Part shown: piece after piece, positions 1 through 6,469 of the stretch | Position numbering within the stretch: position 1 is the first letter of the stretch | Layout of the letters: each line of letters begins with the position of its first letter | Source: Patescibacteria group bacterium | GTDB taxonomy: Bacteria > Patescibacteriota > Gracilibacteria > BD1-5 > UBA2023 | Assembly (NCBI GenBank): GCA_030836665.1 | Contig: JAUPLX010000134.1 | Location: 1-7,226 of the forward strand | DNA: 7,226 bases | Direction: 5' to 3' | The notes under the pieces: generated by a model | What the model saw: only the letters and a program-made list of their open reading frames with translations | What the model was told of the DNA's origin: nothing | Database searches by the model: none | Program-made: the position numbers and the translations under genes

Positions 1-11
1 CCGCAATTCGG

Positions 12-17
12 TATACT
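12..17 (+). promoter_or_regulatory. Possible -10 box for the secreted pilin-like gene
   Basis: TATACT is one mismatch from the TATAAT consensus and ends 35 bases before the ATG at 53. A start site near position 24 would give a leader of about 30 bases. The matching -35 box would fall outside the window, so only half of the promoter can be judged. No Shine-Dalgarno sequence is visible just before the ATG. Confidence 0.4.
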
Positions 18-52
18 TTAGAGAAGCTCTTAGATTTCGAACCACGTTTCGC

Positions 53-568
53 ATGGAAAAGACAGATTTTCTTGCCATTCGCCGATCGGCGCTCTCGGCT
101 CTCGTCTTCTGCGTTACCATAATGGCCGTTTCAGCCGGGTATGCGGCTTTTACGTCGCTCTCAATCGTAGATACTGGCGATGCGCTTTCGAAAAACGCTT
201 GGAATATTATGGTTTCCAATTTAGACGACCTGAATTCCAAGACGACGGCTGCAAATAATGGTTCCGCAAAGGCTTGGGTGAATTTCGACGGCACTTCATG
301 TTCCCCAAATTGCATGATCCGCGCAAGCCATAATGTAGCCTCGGTAGTTCGAAACAACGCGGGCGACTACACGGTGAACTTTACGACCGCGATGCCTGAT
401 GCGAACTATGCGGTCGTTGCAAATAGTGGCGATGCGACGAATGCGAATTTCTGGGGACCCGTTATGTATCCGAGAGATTTACAAACAGGGAGCGTTAAGA
501 TTTGGTGTGCCTTCGACAGCGGTACGAAATACGACCCTTCTGCCGCATCGGTAGTGGTCTTCCGTTAA
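53..568 (+). CDS. Secreted/pilin-like protein with phage-tail-fibre-like C-terminal module
   Basis: This is a 171-residue protein of unknown function, probably exported. Residues 1-11 carry charges including R10-R11. A hydrophobic stretch follows (about 12-33) with a possible signal-peptidase site after V26-S27-A28; it could instead stay as a membrane anchor. Residues 35-62 (LSIVDTGDALSKNAWNIM and onwards) resemble the segment after the hydrophobic helix in pilin-like proteins of CPR bacteria, from memory of that group. From about residue 72 to the end, AKAWVNFDG, IRASHNV, GDYTVNF and AMPDANYAVV match a module well known from the C-terminal part of phage tail fibres. Two cysteines four residues apart (C83, C87), in what looks like an insertion in this module, could form a small disulphide loop. 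It ends in TAA and converges on the ATPase operon. A surface adhesin or minor pilin is an inference. Confidence 0.75.
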   Translation: MEKTDFLAIRRSALSALVFCVTIMAVSAGYAAFTSLSIVDTGDALSKNAWNIMVSNLDDLNSKTTAANNGSAKAWVNFDGTSCSPNCMIRASHNVASVVRNNAGDYTVNFTTAMPDANYAVVANSGDATNANFWGPVMYPRDLQTGSVKIWCAFDSGTKYDPSAASVVVFR

Positions 569-615
569 ACGAAGGGGAACTGGAAAGATAGGGGATTTTT
601 ATATCGTAGAACGGT

Positions 616-3108
616 TTATCCCGCCGATTCCTTCCCCGGGGGCGCGCCCGTACCGCCCTGCGCCGATTTCTCCGCCATCGCCTTCTTTTTCTTCTCTTCC
701 TTCATTTTCTCTTTGTATTCCTCTTCGGATTTCTTGAGTTTCCGTTCGTCCTCGACGATCTTGGTATTGAATTCGAGAATCTTCTTTTCGACGAGTTCTA
801 CCGGTTTCGAATATTTTTCACGACTGACCTTGAGGATGACGTCGCGCTTCTGTTCGGTGACTTCCACCCGGTCGCGGATGGGGGCGAAAGTCGTGGCCGA
901 AAACACCGGGGACGGCATTCCGTCAACGAGCAATTTGGTGTAGATATCGTATTTCCGAAGGTTTTGGAGGTCGTTGGGGATGACGACTTCCTCATCCATG
1001 ATTTCGGAGAGGACCTTCGCGTCGGCATATCCGACCTGAAAGGATACCATCGTTCCCACGTTTCCGAACACGGCGCCGCGGACGACTTCGCTCATCTGTT
1101 CGACGTACTGGTTCGCCATGACGAGATTGAGCTTGTATTTCCGGGCTTCCGAAAGGATGGTCGCGAACGAATCGGTCGCGAAATTCTGGAATTCGTCGAC
1201 GTAGAGGTAGAAGTCGGTGCGGTCCTTTTCGGGGATGTCGGCACGGCTCATCGCGTCAATCTGGAACTTGGTAACCATCATGGCGCCCAGAAGGGCGGAA
1301 GAGTCTTCGCCGATACGCCCCTTGGAAAGGTTCACGATGAATATCTTCTTATTGTCCATCACCCAGCGGAGCGAGAAGGGGTTTTTTGGTTGTCCGAGGA
1401 TGTTGCGCATGAGCGAACTCGACAAGAATTGTCCGACCTTATTCAAGATCGGTCCGGCCGCTTCGACCTGTTGGCGACCTTCCATCGCCTCGAATTCGTT
1501 CTGCCAAAAACGGGCGAGATTGGGGTCTTTGAGTTTGCCGATGATTTTGTGCCGGTACGATTTCATCGTGAGCATCAAGGGAATCGACATGATGGTCACG
1601 TCCGGAATCTCGAGGAGCGTCATGACGGTATTGCGCATGATGTGTTCGAGGCGCGGACCCCAAGAGTCGCCGAAAATCTTCTTAAAGATGGAAACGAGGC
1701 CGGAAGCGACGATCGGACGGAGTTCGGGCGCGACCTGTTCGAGCATGTTGAACGCGATCGGGAACTTGTAGTCCCCCGGATCGAAGAGGATGACGTCGTT
1801 CGTGCGCGATTTCGGGATGGAAGCGAGGATGGTCTCCGCGAGGTCGCCGTGCGGATCGATGACGCCGACGCCGCGCCCTTTCATGATATCGTCGTAGATC
1901 ATGTTCTCGAGCAGGGTGGATTTTCCCATGCCCGTCTTACCGATGACGTAGACGTGGCGGCGGCGGTCTCCGGGAAGGATGCCGAACGGCATGCTCGTTC
2001 CGCGGAAATTCGTCGTTCCGACGGGGGTCGCGTCGTCGTTGGTCTCGATGAGCGGAAGATTGGACGGGGGCTCGAATTTCTTCGTCGTCACCCAGTTGAT
2101 GCCCGGCGTCTTTACGTAGAGGCTCGGCAGATGCACGAGTCCGGCGAGTTCCGCGGAATTCAGCACGATTCCCTCCGAATTCGTCCGGGAAAGCACGTGG
2201 CCGGAGGCATCCCTGACGGGCGAAGACACTTTGAAGGCGTTGGATTCGGGACGGGCGAAAATGGAAAGCGAGGTCGCCGCTTCCTTGAGCGCCGCACGGG
2301 CGATGATTTCGCTTTCGGCGTACGAGGCGATGCGGATGGAAGTCTTGTATCCGAAACTCTTGATCTTCTCTTCGAGGGCGGTTTTCTTATCGTCGTCGTG
2401 TCCGTGGTCGCCGTGCGCTTCGTCACCATGGTCCGCGCCTTTTACGACGAGCATGACGAATTTCGCCAAAAGGACGAAGGGGAAAGCGGCGGCCTTAAAG
2501 AGGGGCGACACCGGGGAGAGGAGGAGCTTCTTGACGAACTTGGGATATTTTCCCGTAAGTACGGCGATGATTTTGTGCGACTTCCATTCTTCGTCATGCG
2601 CCGACCGGAAGACCGTCTGGAAAACCGTCACGTCGGTGATGGCGGATTTCGTGAGCGCGCCGGTAATCGAGGACAGCGGGTCGACGGTTTCCTTTTCGCT
2701 ACGCTCCTTGAAGTCGGAATAGATCTTTACGGGTTTGACGTAGTCGGATTTGAGGGCCGCTTCGACCACGAAGGGCGCCGTATCGGGCAAATATTCTCCG
2801 ACGCGGGAAATTTCGACCTGCGGATAGTGCGCGTATATCTGGTTTTCCAAAAGGTCGGCATGGGTTTCCGGTGCCGTAAAAAAGAACCGGATGACCCCCC
2901 GGGTATGGACGACTTCGAAAGAAAACACCGGAGCCGAGTACGACGTATGGAACCACCCCTTTTTCGTCTCGACCGTGTCGTGGAGGATGTTGAGAATCTG
3001 TTCCGCGACGAAAACCCCCTTTTCATTGAGGCGGTCGACTCGGACTTCGAGCACGATGCGTTTCGCAGTTTGGCGGATATCCATTCTATCGGTTCGGGAA
3101 AACGGCAT
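616..3108 (-). CDS. VirD4/HerA-like type IV secretion-type ATPase
   Basis: This large protein (830 residues from the first ATG) probably hydrolyses ATP to move DNA or protein at the inner face of the membrane. The N-terminal region (about 18-110, with VFVAEQILNILHD and ENQIYAHYP) matches the accessory domain that precedes the motor in many CPR type IV secretion-like ATPases. A hydrophobic stretch at 200-223, interrupted by K216, may touch the membrane, and a His/Asp-rich stretch follows (225-240). The motor has Walker A GKTGMGKST (390-398), Walker B FYLYVDEF (633-640) and a sensor-like ANQYVEQM (665-672). The C-terminus (about 770-815) is charged and Lys/Glu-rich, probably coiled coil, ending in a Gly/Pro tail. 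It is the last gene of a minus-strand operon, 26 bases after the gene upstream. An internal promoter overlaps the first ATG, so the ATG at 3084 (MDIRQTAKR, residue 9) is a plausible alternative start. No relaxase or other conjugation gene is in the window, so a conjugation role is unproven. It ends in TAA. Confidence 0.85.
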   Translation of the reverse strand: MPFSRTDRMDIRQTAKRIVLEVRVDRLNEKGVFVAEQILNILHDTVETKKGWFHTSYSAPVFSFEVVHTRGVIRFFFTAPETHADLLENQIYAHYPQVEISRVGEYLPDTAPFVVEAALKSDYVKPVKIYSDFKERSEKETVDPLSSITGALTKSAITDVTVFQTVFRSAHDEEWKSHKIIAVLTGKYPKFVKKLLLSPVSPLFKAAAFPFVLLAKFVMLVVKGADHGDEAHGDHGHDDDKKTALEEKIKSFGYKTSIRIASYAESEIIARAALKEAATSLSIFARPESNAFKVSSPVRDASGHVLSRTNSEGIVLNSAELAGLVHLPSLYVKTPGINWVTTKKFEPPSNLPLIETNDDATPVGTTNFRGTSMPFGILPGDRRRHVYVIGKTGMGKSTLLENMIYDDIMKGRGVGVIDPHGDLAETILASIPKSRTNDVILFDPGDYKFPIAFNMLEQVAPELRPIVASGLVSIFKKIFGDSWGPRLEHIMRNTVMTLLEIPDVTIMSIPLMLTMKSYRHKIIGKLKDPNLARFWQNEFEAMEGRQQVEAAGPILNKVGQFLSSSLMRNILGQPKNPFSLRWVMDNKKIFIVNLSKGRIGEDSSALLGAMMVTKFQIDAMSRADIPEKDRTDFYLYVDEFQNFATDSFATILSEARKYKLNLVMANQYVEQMSEVVRGAVFGNVGTMVSFQVGYADAKVLSEIMDEEVVIPNDLQNLRKYDIYTKLLVDGMPSPVFSATTFAPIRDRVEVTEQKRDVILKVSREKYSKPVELVEKKILEFNTKIVEDERKLKKSEEEYKEKMKEEKKKKAMAEKSAQGGTGAPPGKESAG

Positions 3109-3134
3109 TATAGGGAGGAAATCCTCCCCCGCAA
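3107..3134 (-). promoter_or_regulatory. Internal promoter with palindromic spacer before the ATPase gene
   Basis: On the minus strand, TTGCGG (3129-3134) and a perfect TATAAT (3107-3112) are separated by 16 bases. The spacer (3113-3128) is an inverted repeat with 7-base arms, GGGAGGA and TCCTCCC, around two bases. The -10 box overlaps the first ATG of the ATPase, so transcription from here would start near 3100 and favour the ATG at 3084. In a longer operon transcript the same repeat would fold into a hairpin covering the only GGAGG near the start, which is about 14 bases from the ATG. DNA operator, RNA switch and coincidence are all possible. No binding protein is known. Confidence 0.5.
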
Positions 3135-4103
3135 CTAATACGGGCTCATCATGGCCCTCGCCTTATCGTCGGCGAGACGTTGGTTGTTTTCGATCATCGA
3201 AGAAAAAAGCGGGGCGAGATTCTCGGCGATGCGGATTTCGTAGTCGGAGAATTTCGCTTCGGTACGCTTTTTTCCGAGTACCAGAAACCCGCGCAATTCA
3301 CCCCCGTTACGAAGCGGGAGGAGATATACGGAATCGCCGGGGGCGGTTCCGAGAATCTCGCCCTGTTTGGCGGAAACCCCTTCGTCGCTTGCGGAAATTT
3401 CCGAACCGACCTTCTGATTGATGGGCCAAATCGACGGGAAACGGGTATTGAACTTGTAGATGAGCAGGTTCGGAACGGCCGGATGTTGCTCGACCGCGAT
3501 GACGTAGTCGAGGGAGAGCGATTTTTTCAGAAGTTCGATAGCGTCCAAAAGTCCACGCTGTCCGCGCTCCTTATACGAATTGATCTTCTCACTGGTTTCG
3601 TAGAGGAGGGCGAGTTCCTTTCCGGTCTCCCCCAGGCGCGTGCTCGTGGCGTCGTTGAGATGCTTGTAGAAGAGCATGAGGGTTTCGGGCGAAAGGGATT
3701 CGAGATATTCGAAATCTTCTTTCGTCAGCATGACCACCGCGCTCGGGGCGCACGCCTCGGCCTGCACGTCTTTCGTTTCGCGTCCGGCGAGAACGCCCTC
3801 GCCCAAGAAGGAACCGGCGTACGCTTTTCCGATTTCTTTCTTGTCTCCGGACGGATTGATGCGGAAAATCTTGAGCGCCCCGGAAGAGACGATGTAAAAA
3901 TACGGGCTTTCCCCCGGAGAAAAGAGCACTTCGCCGTCTACGAGGAGCTTTTTCTTTTTCTTCGCGAAGCTGTCGAACGTTTCGAGAAATGCGAATACCG
4001 GAGCTACGGAAATACCCGCCTTCAGGCCTTCGAGCCCTTTTTGAATGCCGCCGGATTCCGCGATTTCCCGTTTTTCGGGAGTATGGGATTTTTTTTCTGA
4101 CAT
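3135..4103 (-). CDS. Cyclic-nucleotide-binding-like plus GAF-like sensor protein
   Basis: This 322-residue cytoplasmic protein appears to sense a ligand. Residues about 32-150 form a CRP-type cyclic-nucleotide-binding fold: the beta-roll reads GEVLFSPGESPYFYIVSSG (57-75) and the phosphate-cassette position reads GEGVLAGRETKDVQ (101-114). The arginine that usually holds the cyclic phosphate appears to be replaced by K111 or shifted, so cAMP or c-di-GMP binding is uncertain. A helix follows (about 160-180). Residues about 183-305 look like a GAF domain, with LLPLRNGGELRGFLVLG (261-277) as the typical late strands and a closing helix. There is no helix-turn-helix, so it is not a CRP-type transcription factor. 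It lies 11 bases after pilT and 26 bases before the ATPase, consistent with one transcript, and may tune one or both motors. A run of eight A residues falls at codons 3-5. It ends in TAG. Confidence 0.75.
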   Translation of the reverse strand: MSEKKSHTPEKREIAESGGIQKGLEGLKAGISVAPVFAFLETFDSFAKKKKKLLVDGEVLFSPGESPYFYIVSSGALKIFRINPSGDKKEIGKAYAGSFLGEGVLAGRETKDVQAEACAPSAVVMLTKEDFEYLESLSPETLMLFYKHLNDATSTRLGETGKELALLYETSEKINSYKERGQRGLLDAIELLKKSLSLDYVIAVEQHPAVPNLLIYKFNTRFPSIWPINQKVGSEISASDEGVSAKQGEILGTAPGDSVYLLPLRNGGELRGFLVLGKKRTEAKFSDYEIRIAENLAPLFSSMIENNQRLADDKARAMMSPY

Positions 4104-4114
4104 GTTCGGAGAGA

Positions 4115-5185
4115 TTATCGGTGCTGGGCGACGAGGTCTTTGTCGCGCACGAGGCTCGCGAACGTTTCGCGCGTAATATGCCCTTTCATGAAGAGGTTTT
4201 CGAGGTAGCGGTCCATAAGGATCATCCCCTCTTGCGCGCCGAGCTCGATGATCGAGTAGAGCTGGTGGGTCAGGCCGCGGAGAACGACGGATCGAACGGC
4301 ATCGTTATTGATCAGGACTTCGCGGCAAACCACGCGTCCCGTTCCGTCCTTCCGCGGAAGAAGGGCTTGGCTCACGACGGCCGTGAGGGCCATGGCGAGC
4401 TGTACGCGAATTTGGCTTTGCTGGTTCGAAGGAAACGCGTCGATGATGCGGTCGACGGATTGGACCGTGTCGTTGGTGTGGAGGGTCGAAAGGACGAGGT
4501 GTCCGGTTTCCGCGAGGGTAAGGGCCGCTTGCATGGTCTCGGGATCTCGCATTTCCCCGACGAGGATGACGTCCGGGTCTTCGCGGAGGGAGGATTTGAT
4601 CGCACGGGCGAACGACTGCGTATGCGTTCCGACTTCGCGCTGGTGGATGAGGCAATCTTTCGAAACGAGATTGAATTCGATCGGATCCTCGATGGTAATG
4701 ATGTGCTTCTTGAAGTGCGTATTGATGTACTCGATCATGGACGCGAGCGTCGTCGATTTACCGGAACCCGTCGGACCGGTTACGAGAATGAGTCCTTTTT
4801 CACGATGGAGGAGTTCCATCATCGGCTTCGGAATGGAGAGTTCCTCGGGAGTGGGGATGCGGGTGGAGATATAGCGCATGGCCAACCCCGGCCCTTTGAC
4901 GTCATGGAAAGCGTTCACGCGGAAACGGTGCTCTTTGAAAGCGTACGAGAAATCCGCCTCCTTGCTCTCGATGAACGCGGCATACCCGACGCTGCCGAGC
5001 ATGACGCGGGCGAACGCGTACACGTCTTCCACGGACGTTTCGCCGAAAGCCGTGACGGTTTCGAGTTCGCCGTTGTGTTTCCGAACGGTCGGACAAGCTC
5101 CGCTCGAGATATGCAAATCGGGGAACTTGTTCTCGATGATGTCGTCGAGAAGGGTGTGGAATTTTTCTATCATGGAAGCGGTCAT
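4115..5185 (-). CDS. pilT: Type IV pilus retraction ATPase PilT
   Basis: PilT is a hexameric ATPase at the inner membrane that depolymerises type IV pili, driving twitching, attachment and DNA uptake. Numbered from the chosen ATG (356 residues; well-studied PilT proteins are about 345), the sequence shows the N-terminal DLHISSG (23-29), Walker A GPTGSGKST (137-145), the Asp box IEDPIEF (165-171), Walker B DPDVILVGEMRD (203-214) and the His box TGHLVLSTLHTND (227-239). The late PilT-type segment AVRSVVLRGLTHQ (296-308) favours PilT over PilB. The frame is open up to an ATG at 5248, but a good promoter (5213-5241) lies inside that extension, so translation should start at 5185 or at the ATG at 5173 (MIEKFH). 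Neither has a clear Shine-Dalgarno sequence. It leads an operon with the sensor protein and the VirD4/HerA-like ATPase. No pilB, pilC or pilM is in the window. It ends in TAA. Confidence 0.95.
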   Translation of the reverse strand: MTASMIEKFHTLLDDIIENKFPDLHISSGACPTVRKHNGELETVTAFGETSVEDVYAFARVMLGSVGYAAFIESKEADFSYAFKEHRFRVNAFHDVKGPGLAMRYISTRIPTPEELSIPKPMMELLHREKGLILVTGPTGSGKSTTLASMIEYINTHFKKHIITIEDPIEFNLVSKDCLIHQREVGTHTQSFARAIKSSLREDPDVILVGEMRDPETMQAALTLAETGHLVLSTLHTNDTVQSVDRIIDAFPSNQQSQIRVQLAMALTAVVSQALLPRKDGTGRVVCREVLINNDAVRSVVLRGLTHQLYSIIELGAQEGMILMDRYLENLFMKGHITRETFASLVRDKDLVAQHR

Positions 5186-5212
5186 GGGGAGGAATTTTCC
5201 AATTACCGGACC

Positions 5213-5241
5213 ATAGTAACACGTTCGAACGCCCGAGGCAA
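5213..5241 (-). promoter_or_regulatory. Promoter of the pilT operon
   Basis: On the minus strand TTGCCT (5236-5241) and TACTAT (5213-5218) are 17 bases apart, the ideal sigma-70-type spacing. Transcription would begin near 5206, about 20 bases before the ATG at 5185. The spacer contains the perfect 10-base palindrome CGTTCGAACG (5222-5231), a possible operator, although a palindrome of this size is expected by chance several times in a window this long. Confidence 0.65.
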
Positions 5242-5251
5242 AAAACATCCC

Positions 5252-5279
5252 TTGCGCACGTTTTCTTTTCGCGTATTAT
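5252..5279 (+). promoter_or_regulatory. Promoter of the YtxH-like gene
   Basis: TTGCGC (5252-5257) and TATTAT (5274-5279) are 16 bases apart on the plus strand. Transcription would begin near 5286, giving a leader of under 20 bases before the ATG at 5304. GGAGGT at 5282-5287 is 16 bases from the ATG, too far for ordinary ribosome binding and at the edge of the transcript. This promoter lies back to back with the pilT promoter, with only 10 bases between their -35 boxes. Confidence 0.55.
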
Positions 5280-5303
5280 TCGGAGGTACATAACCCAATT
5301 CCC

Positions 5304-5693
5304 ATGAAACTCGGAAAATTCATCGCCCTCGCCGCCGGATACGCCGCAGGCCTCGTCATCGCCCTCCGCTTCGGCAAAGACGGAAAAACCAAGAATATGG
5401 ATTCCATCAAAAAGGACATCGAGGATATCCACAAAAACCTTTGGACCGAAGCGGAAGCCACCTTGTTTTCGGAAGAAAACAAACAGCGCGTGGCGGAACT
5501 CCGCGAAATGGCCCAAGAAGAAATCGCCGCTTTTAAAAAAGAAGGGCAGGCGAAGCTTCGGAACTGGAAGAAGCTCGGAAACGAAAAGCGCAAAGAGGCC
5601 ATGGCCGAACTCGAAGCCCTCTATGCACGCCGTTCCGAACTCATCGAAGAGGCGAAGAAGTCCGCCGTAGAAGCCATCGACACCGGAAAGTAA
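5304..5693 (+). CDS. YtxH-like membrane-anchored coiled-coil protein, stopped by an in-frame TAA
   Basis: The predicted product is 129 residues. Residues 4-22 (KFIALAAGYAAGLVIALRF) form one membrane helix with small residues (G12, A14, A15, G16) of the kind seen in YtxH-family proteins. The rest is charged helix rich in Lys, Glu and Ala (about 30-125), probably coiled coil in the cytoplasm. The family is linked to general stress in Firmicutes, but here the similarity is one of architecture and the function is unknown. The TAA at 5691-5693 is followed in the same frame by 44 more codons of the same composition, ending at a TAA at 5826-5828 just before a terminator. The gene was therefore probably 174 codons long, and the first stop is a recent mutation, a base error or a readthrough point. 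It is divergent from pilT. Confidence 0.7.
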   Translation: MKLGKFIALAAGYAAGLVIALRFGKDGKTKNMDSIKKDIEDIHKNLWTEAEATLFSEENKQRVAELREMAQEEIAAFKKEGQAKLRNWKKLGNEKRKEAMAELEALYARRSELIEEAKKSAVEAIDTGK

Positions 5694-5828
5694 AACTCCG
5701 AGAAGGCGATTGCCAAACTTACCAAGAAGACTGAGAAGGTCGCGGCGGATCTCAAGAAAGAGCTCGACAAAACCTATAAGGATCTCAAGAAAAAGGCGAA
5801 AGCGAAAGTAGCGAAAGCGAAGAAGTAA
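5694..5828 (+). other. In-frame C-terminal continuation of the YtxH-like gene beyond the TAA
   Basis: Reading on in the same frame gives 44 codons starting NSEKAIAKLTKK and ending KAKAKVAKAKK, then TAA at 5826-5828. Seventeen of the 44 residues are lysine, and the last 33 bases are built from near-repeats of GCGAAA. The helix-forming Lys/Ala/Glu composition matches the upstream part, there is no frame change, and the intrinsic terminator begins 15 bases after the second stop. This supports one original gene over 5304-5828. Translated, it would give the membrane anchor a strongly basic, histone-H1-like tail able to bind DNA, RNA or acidic surfaces. No separate start codon or ribosome site for the tail is evident. 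Confidence 0.7.
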
Positions 5829-5843
5829 TTTCCGACTGACCCG

Positions 5844-5869
5844 GGACGTTCCTTCGGGGACGTCCTTTT
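5844..5869 (+). terminator. Intrinsic terminator of the YtxH-like gene
   Basis: GGACGTTCC (5844-5852) pairs with GGGACGTCC (5857-5865) in a 9-base-pair stem containing one G-U pair. The loop is TTCG, an exceptionally stable tetraloop, and TTTT follows directly (5866-5869). Its place 15 bases after the second TAA (5828) fits the longer version of the gene and insulates grpE from upstream transcription. Confidence 0.85.
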
Positions 5870-5895
5870 CAATCCGGAACACCAACGAAAAACCG

Positions 5896-5901
5896 TAATC
5901 T
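5896..5901 (+). promoter_or_regulatory. Possible -10 box for a leaderless grpE transcript
   Basis: TAATCT ends six bases before the grpE ATG (5908), the spacing expected if transcription begins at or next to the start codon. No good -35 box is seen 16-18 bases upstream and there is no Shine-Dalgarno sequence before the ATG, so a leaderless message is plausible but unproven. No CIRCE-type heat-shock operator is visible in the gap after the terminator. Confidence 0.35.
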
Positions 5902-5907
5902 TCCACT

Positions 5908-6465
5908 ATGTCAGACGCACAGGAACTCGAAGAAGAACTCCGAAACGGATCGGAAGAAAAATTACCGGAAGAGCCGTCCGCGAACGACGGAACCGGCGAT
6001 GATTCCGCACTTTCCGACGATTTCGAAAATCTCGCGATCGAAATCGGCAAACTCAAAGACACTCTCGCCCGTTCCCAAGCCGACTACAAAAACCTCGTCG
6101 CCCGAACCGAACGGGAACGTCTCGAAATGGCGGATTTCGTCACCGAAAAACTCGTTTCTCGGCTTTTACCGAGCGTCGACAATCTCGAACGGCTCCTTTC
6201 GGGTACGTCCGAATCCGAACGTTCCGGCGCGCTCTACGAAGGCGTGAAATCGACGTTCTCGGGCATTGTCCGAACGCTCGAATCGTTAGGCGTATCGACG
6301 TTCGATTCCGTCGGGGAAACGCTCGATCCGGCATTTCATGAAGCCGTCGCCCAAGTTCCCGGAGAGGCGGGCAAGATAGCGAACGAATTCGAAAAGGGAT
6401 ACAAACTCCAGGGCAAGGTCATCCGCCACGCGAAAGTGACGGTCGGAAACGGAGAAGAGGCGTAA
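5908..6465 (+). CDS. grpE: GrpE, nucleotide exchange factor of DnaK
   Basis: GrpE dimers release ADP from DnaK (Hsp70) and so drive its folding cycle in the cytoplasm. The protein has 185 residues, typical for the family. An acidic, disordered N-terminus (1-40) leads into the long helix (about 41-75) with the family motif QADYKNLVARTERER (57-71). The four-helix-bundle region follows with LLPSVDNLERLL (86-97). The C-terminal beta-domain carries the hallmark DPAFHEAV (140-147) and GYKLQGKVIRHAKVTVG (164-180), which contacts DnaK. A terminator lies just upstream and a convergent gene only four bases downstream, so grpE appears to be a single-gene unit here; dnaK, dnaJ and hrcA, frequent neighbours, are absent. 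It ends in TAA. Confidence 0.97.
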   Translation: MSDAQELEEELRNGSEEKLPEEPSANDGTGDDSALSDDFENLAIEIGKLKDTLARSQADYKNLVARTERERLEMADFVTEKLVSRLLPSVDNLERLLSGTSESERSGALYEGVKSTFSGIVRTLESLGVSTFDSVGETLDPAFHEAVAQVPGEAGKIANEFEKGYKLQGKVIRHAKVTVGNGEEA

Positions 6466-6469
6466 CGTC

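Noticed and set aside
569..615. Terminator between the convergent pilin-like gene and the ATPase
   Set aside because: The 47 bases contain a short T run at 596-600 but no convincing stem before it on either strand.
616..3108. Conjugative element or plasmid transfer region
   Set aside because: Only the motor protein is present; there is no relaxase, VirB-type channel gene, origin of transfer, integrase or terminal repeat in the window.
964..3138. Very long open frame (724 codons) on the plus strand opposite the ATPase gene
   Set aside because: It is in exact codon register with the ATPase, so it stays open simply because the sense gene lacks TTA, CTA and TCA there. Its translation is rich in Arg, Asp, Gly and His with no recognisable domain, while the sense strand has clear motor motifs.
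3135..4103. CRP/FNR-type transcription factor
   Set aside because: The binding-domain fold fits, but the C-terminal half is GAF-like and no helix-turn-helix is present.
3180..5293. Long plus-strand frames opposite the sensor and pilT genes (3180-4100 and 3989-5293)
   Set aside because: Same codon-bias shadow effect; pilT and the sensor have unmistakable motifs on the minus strand and these frames have none.
4902..6062. 386-codon minus-strand frame over the YtxH-like gene and the grpE start
   Set aside because: It runs through the terminator, two promoters and three better genes, and the product is Phe/Ser/Leu-rich antisense sequence.
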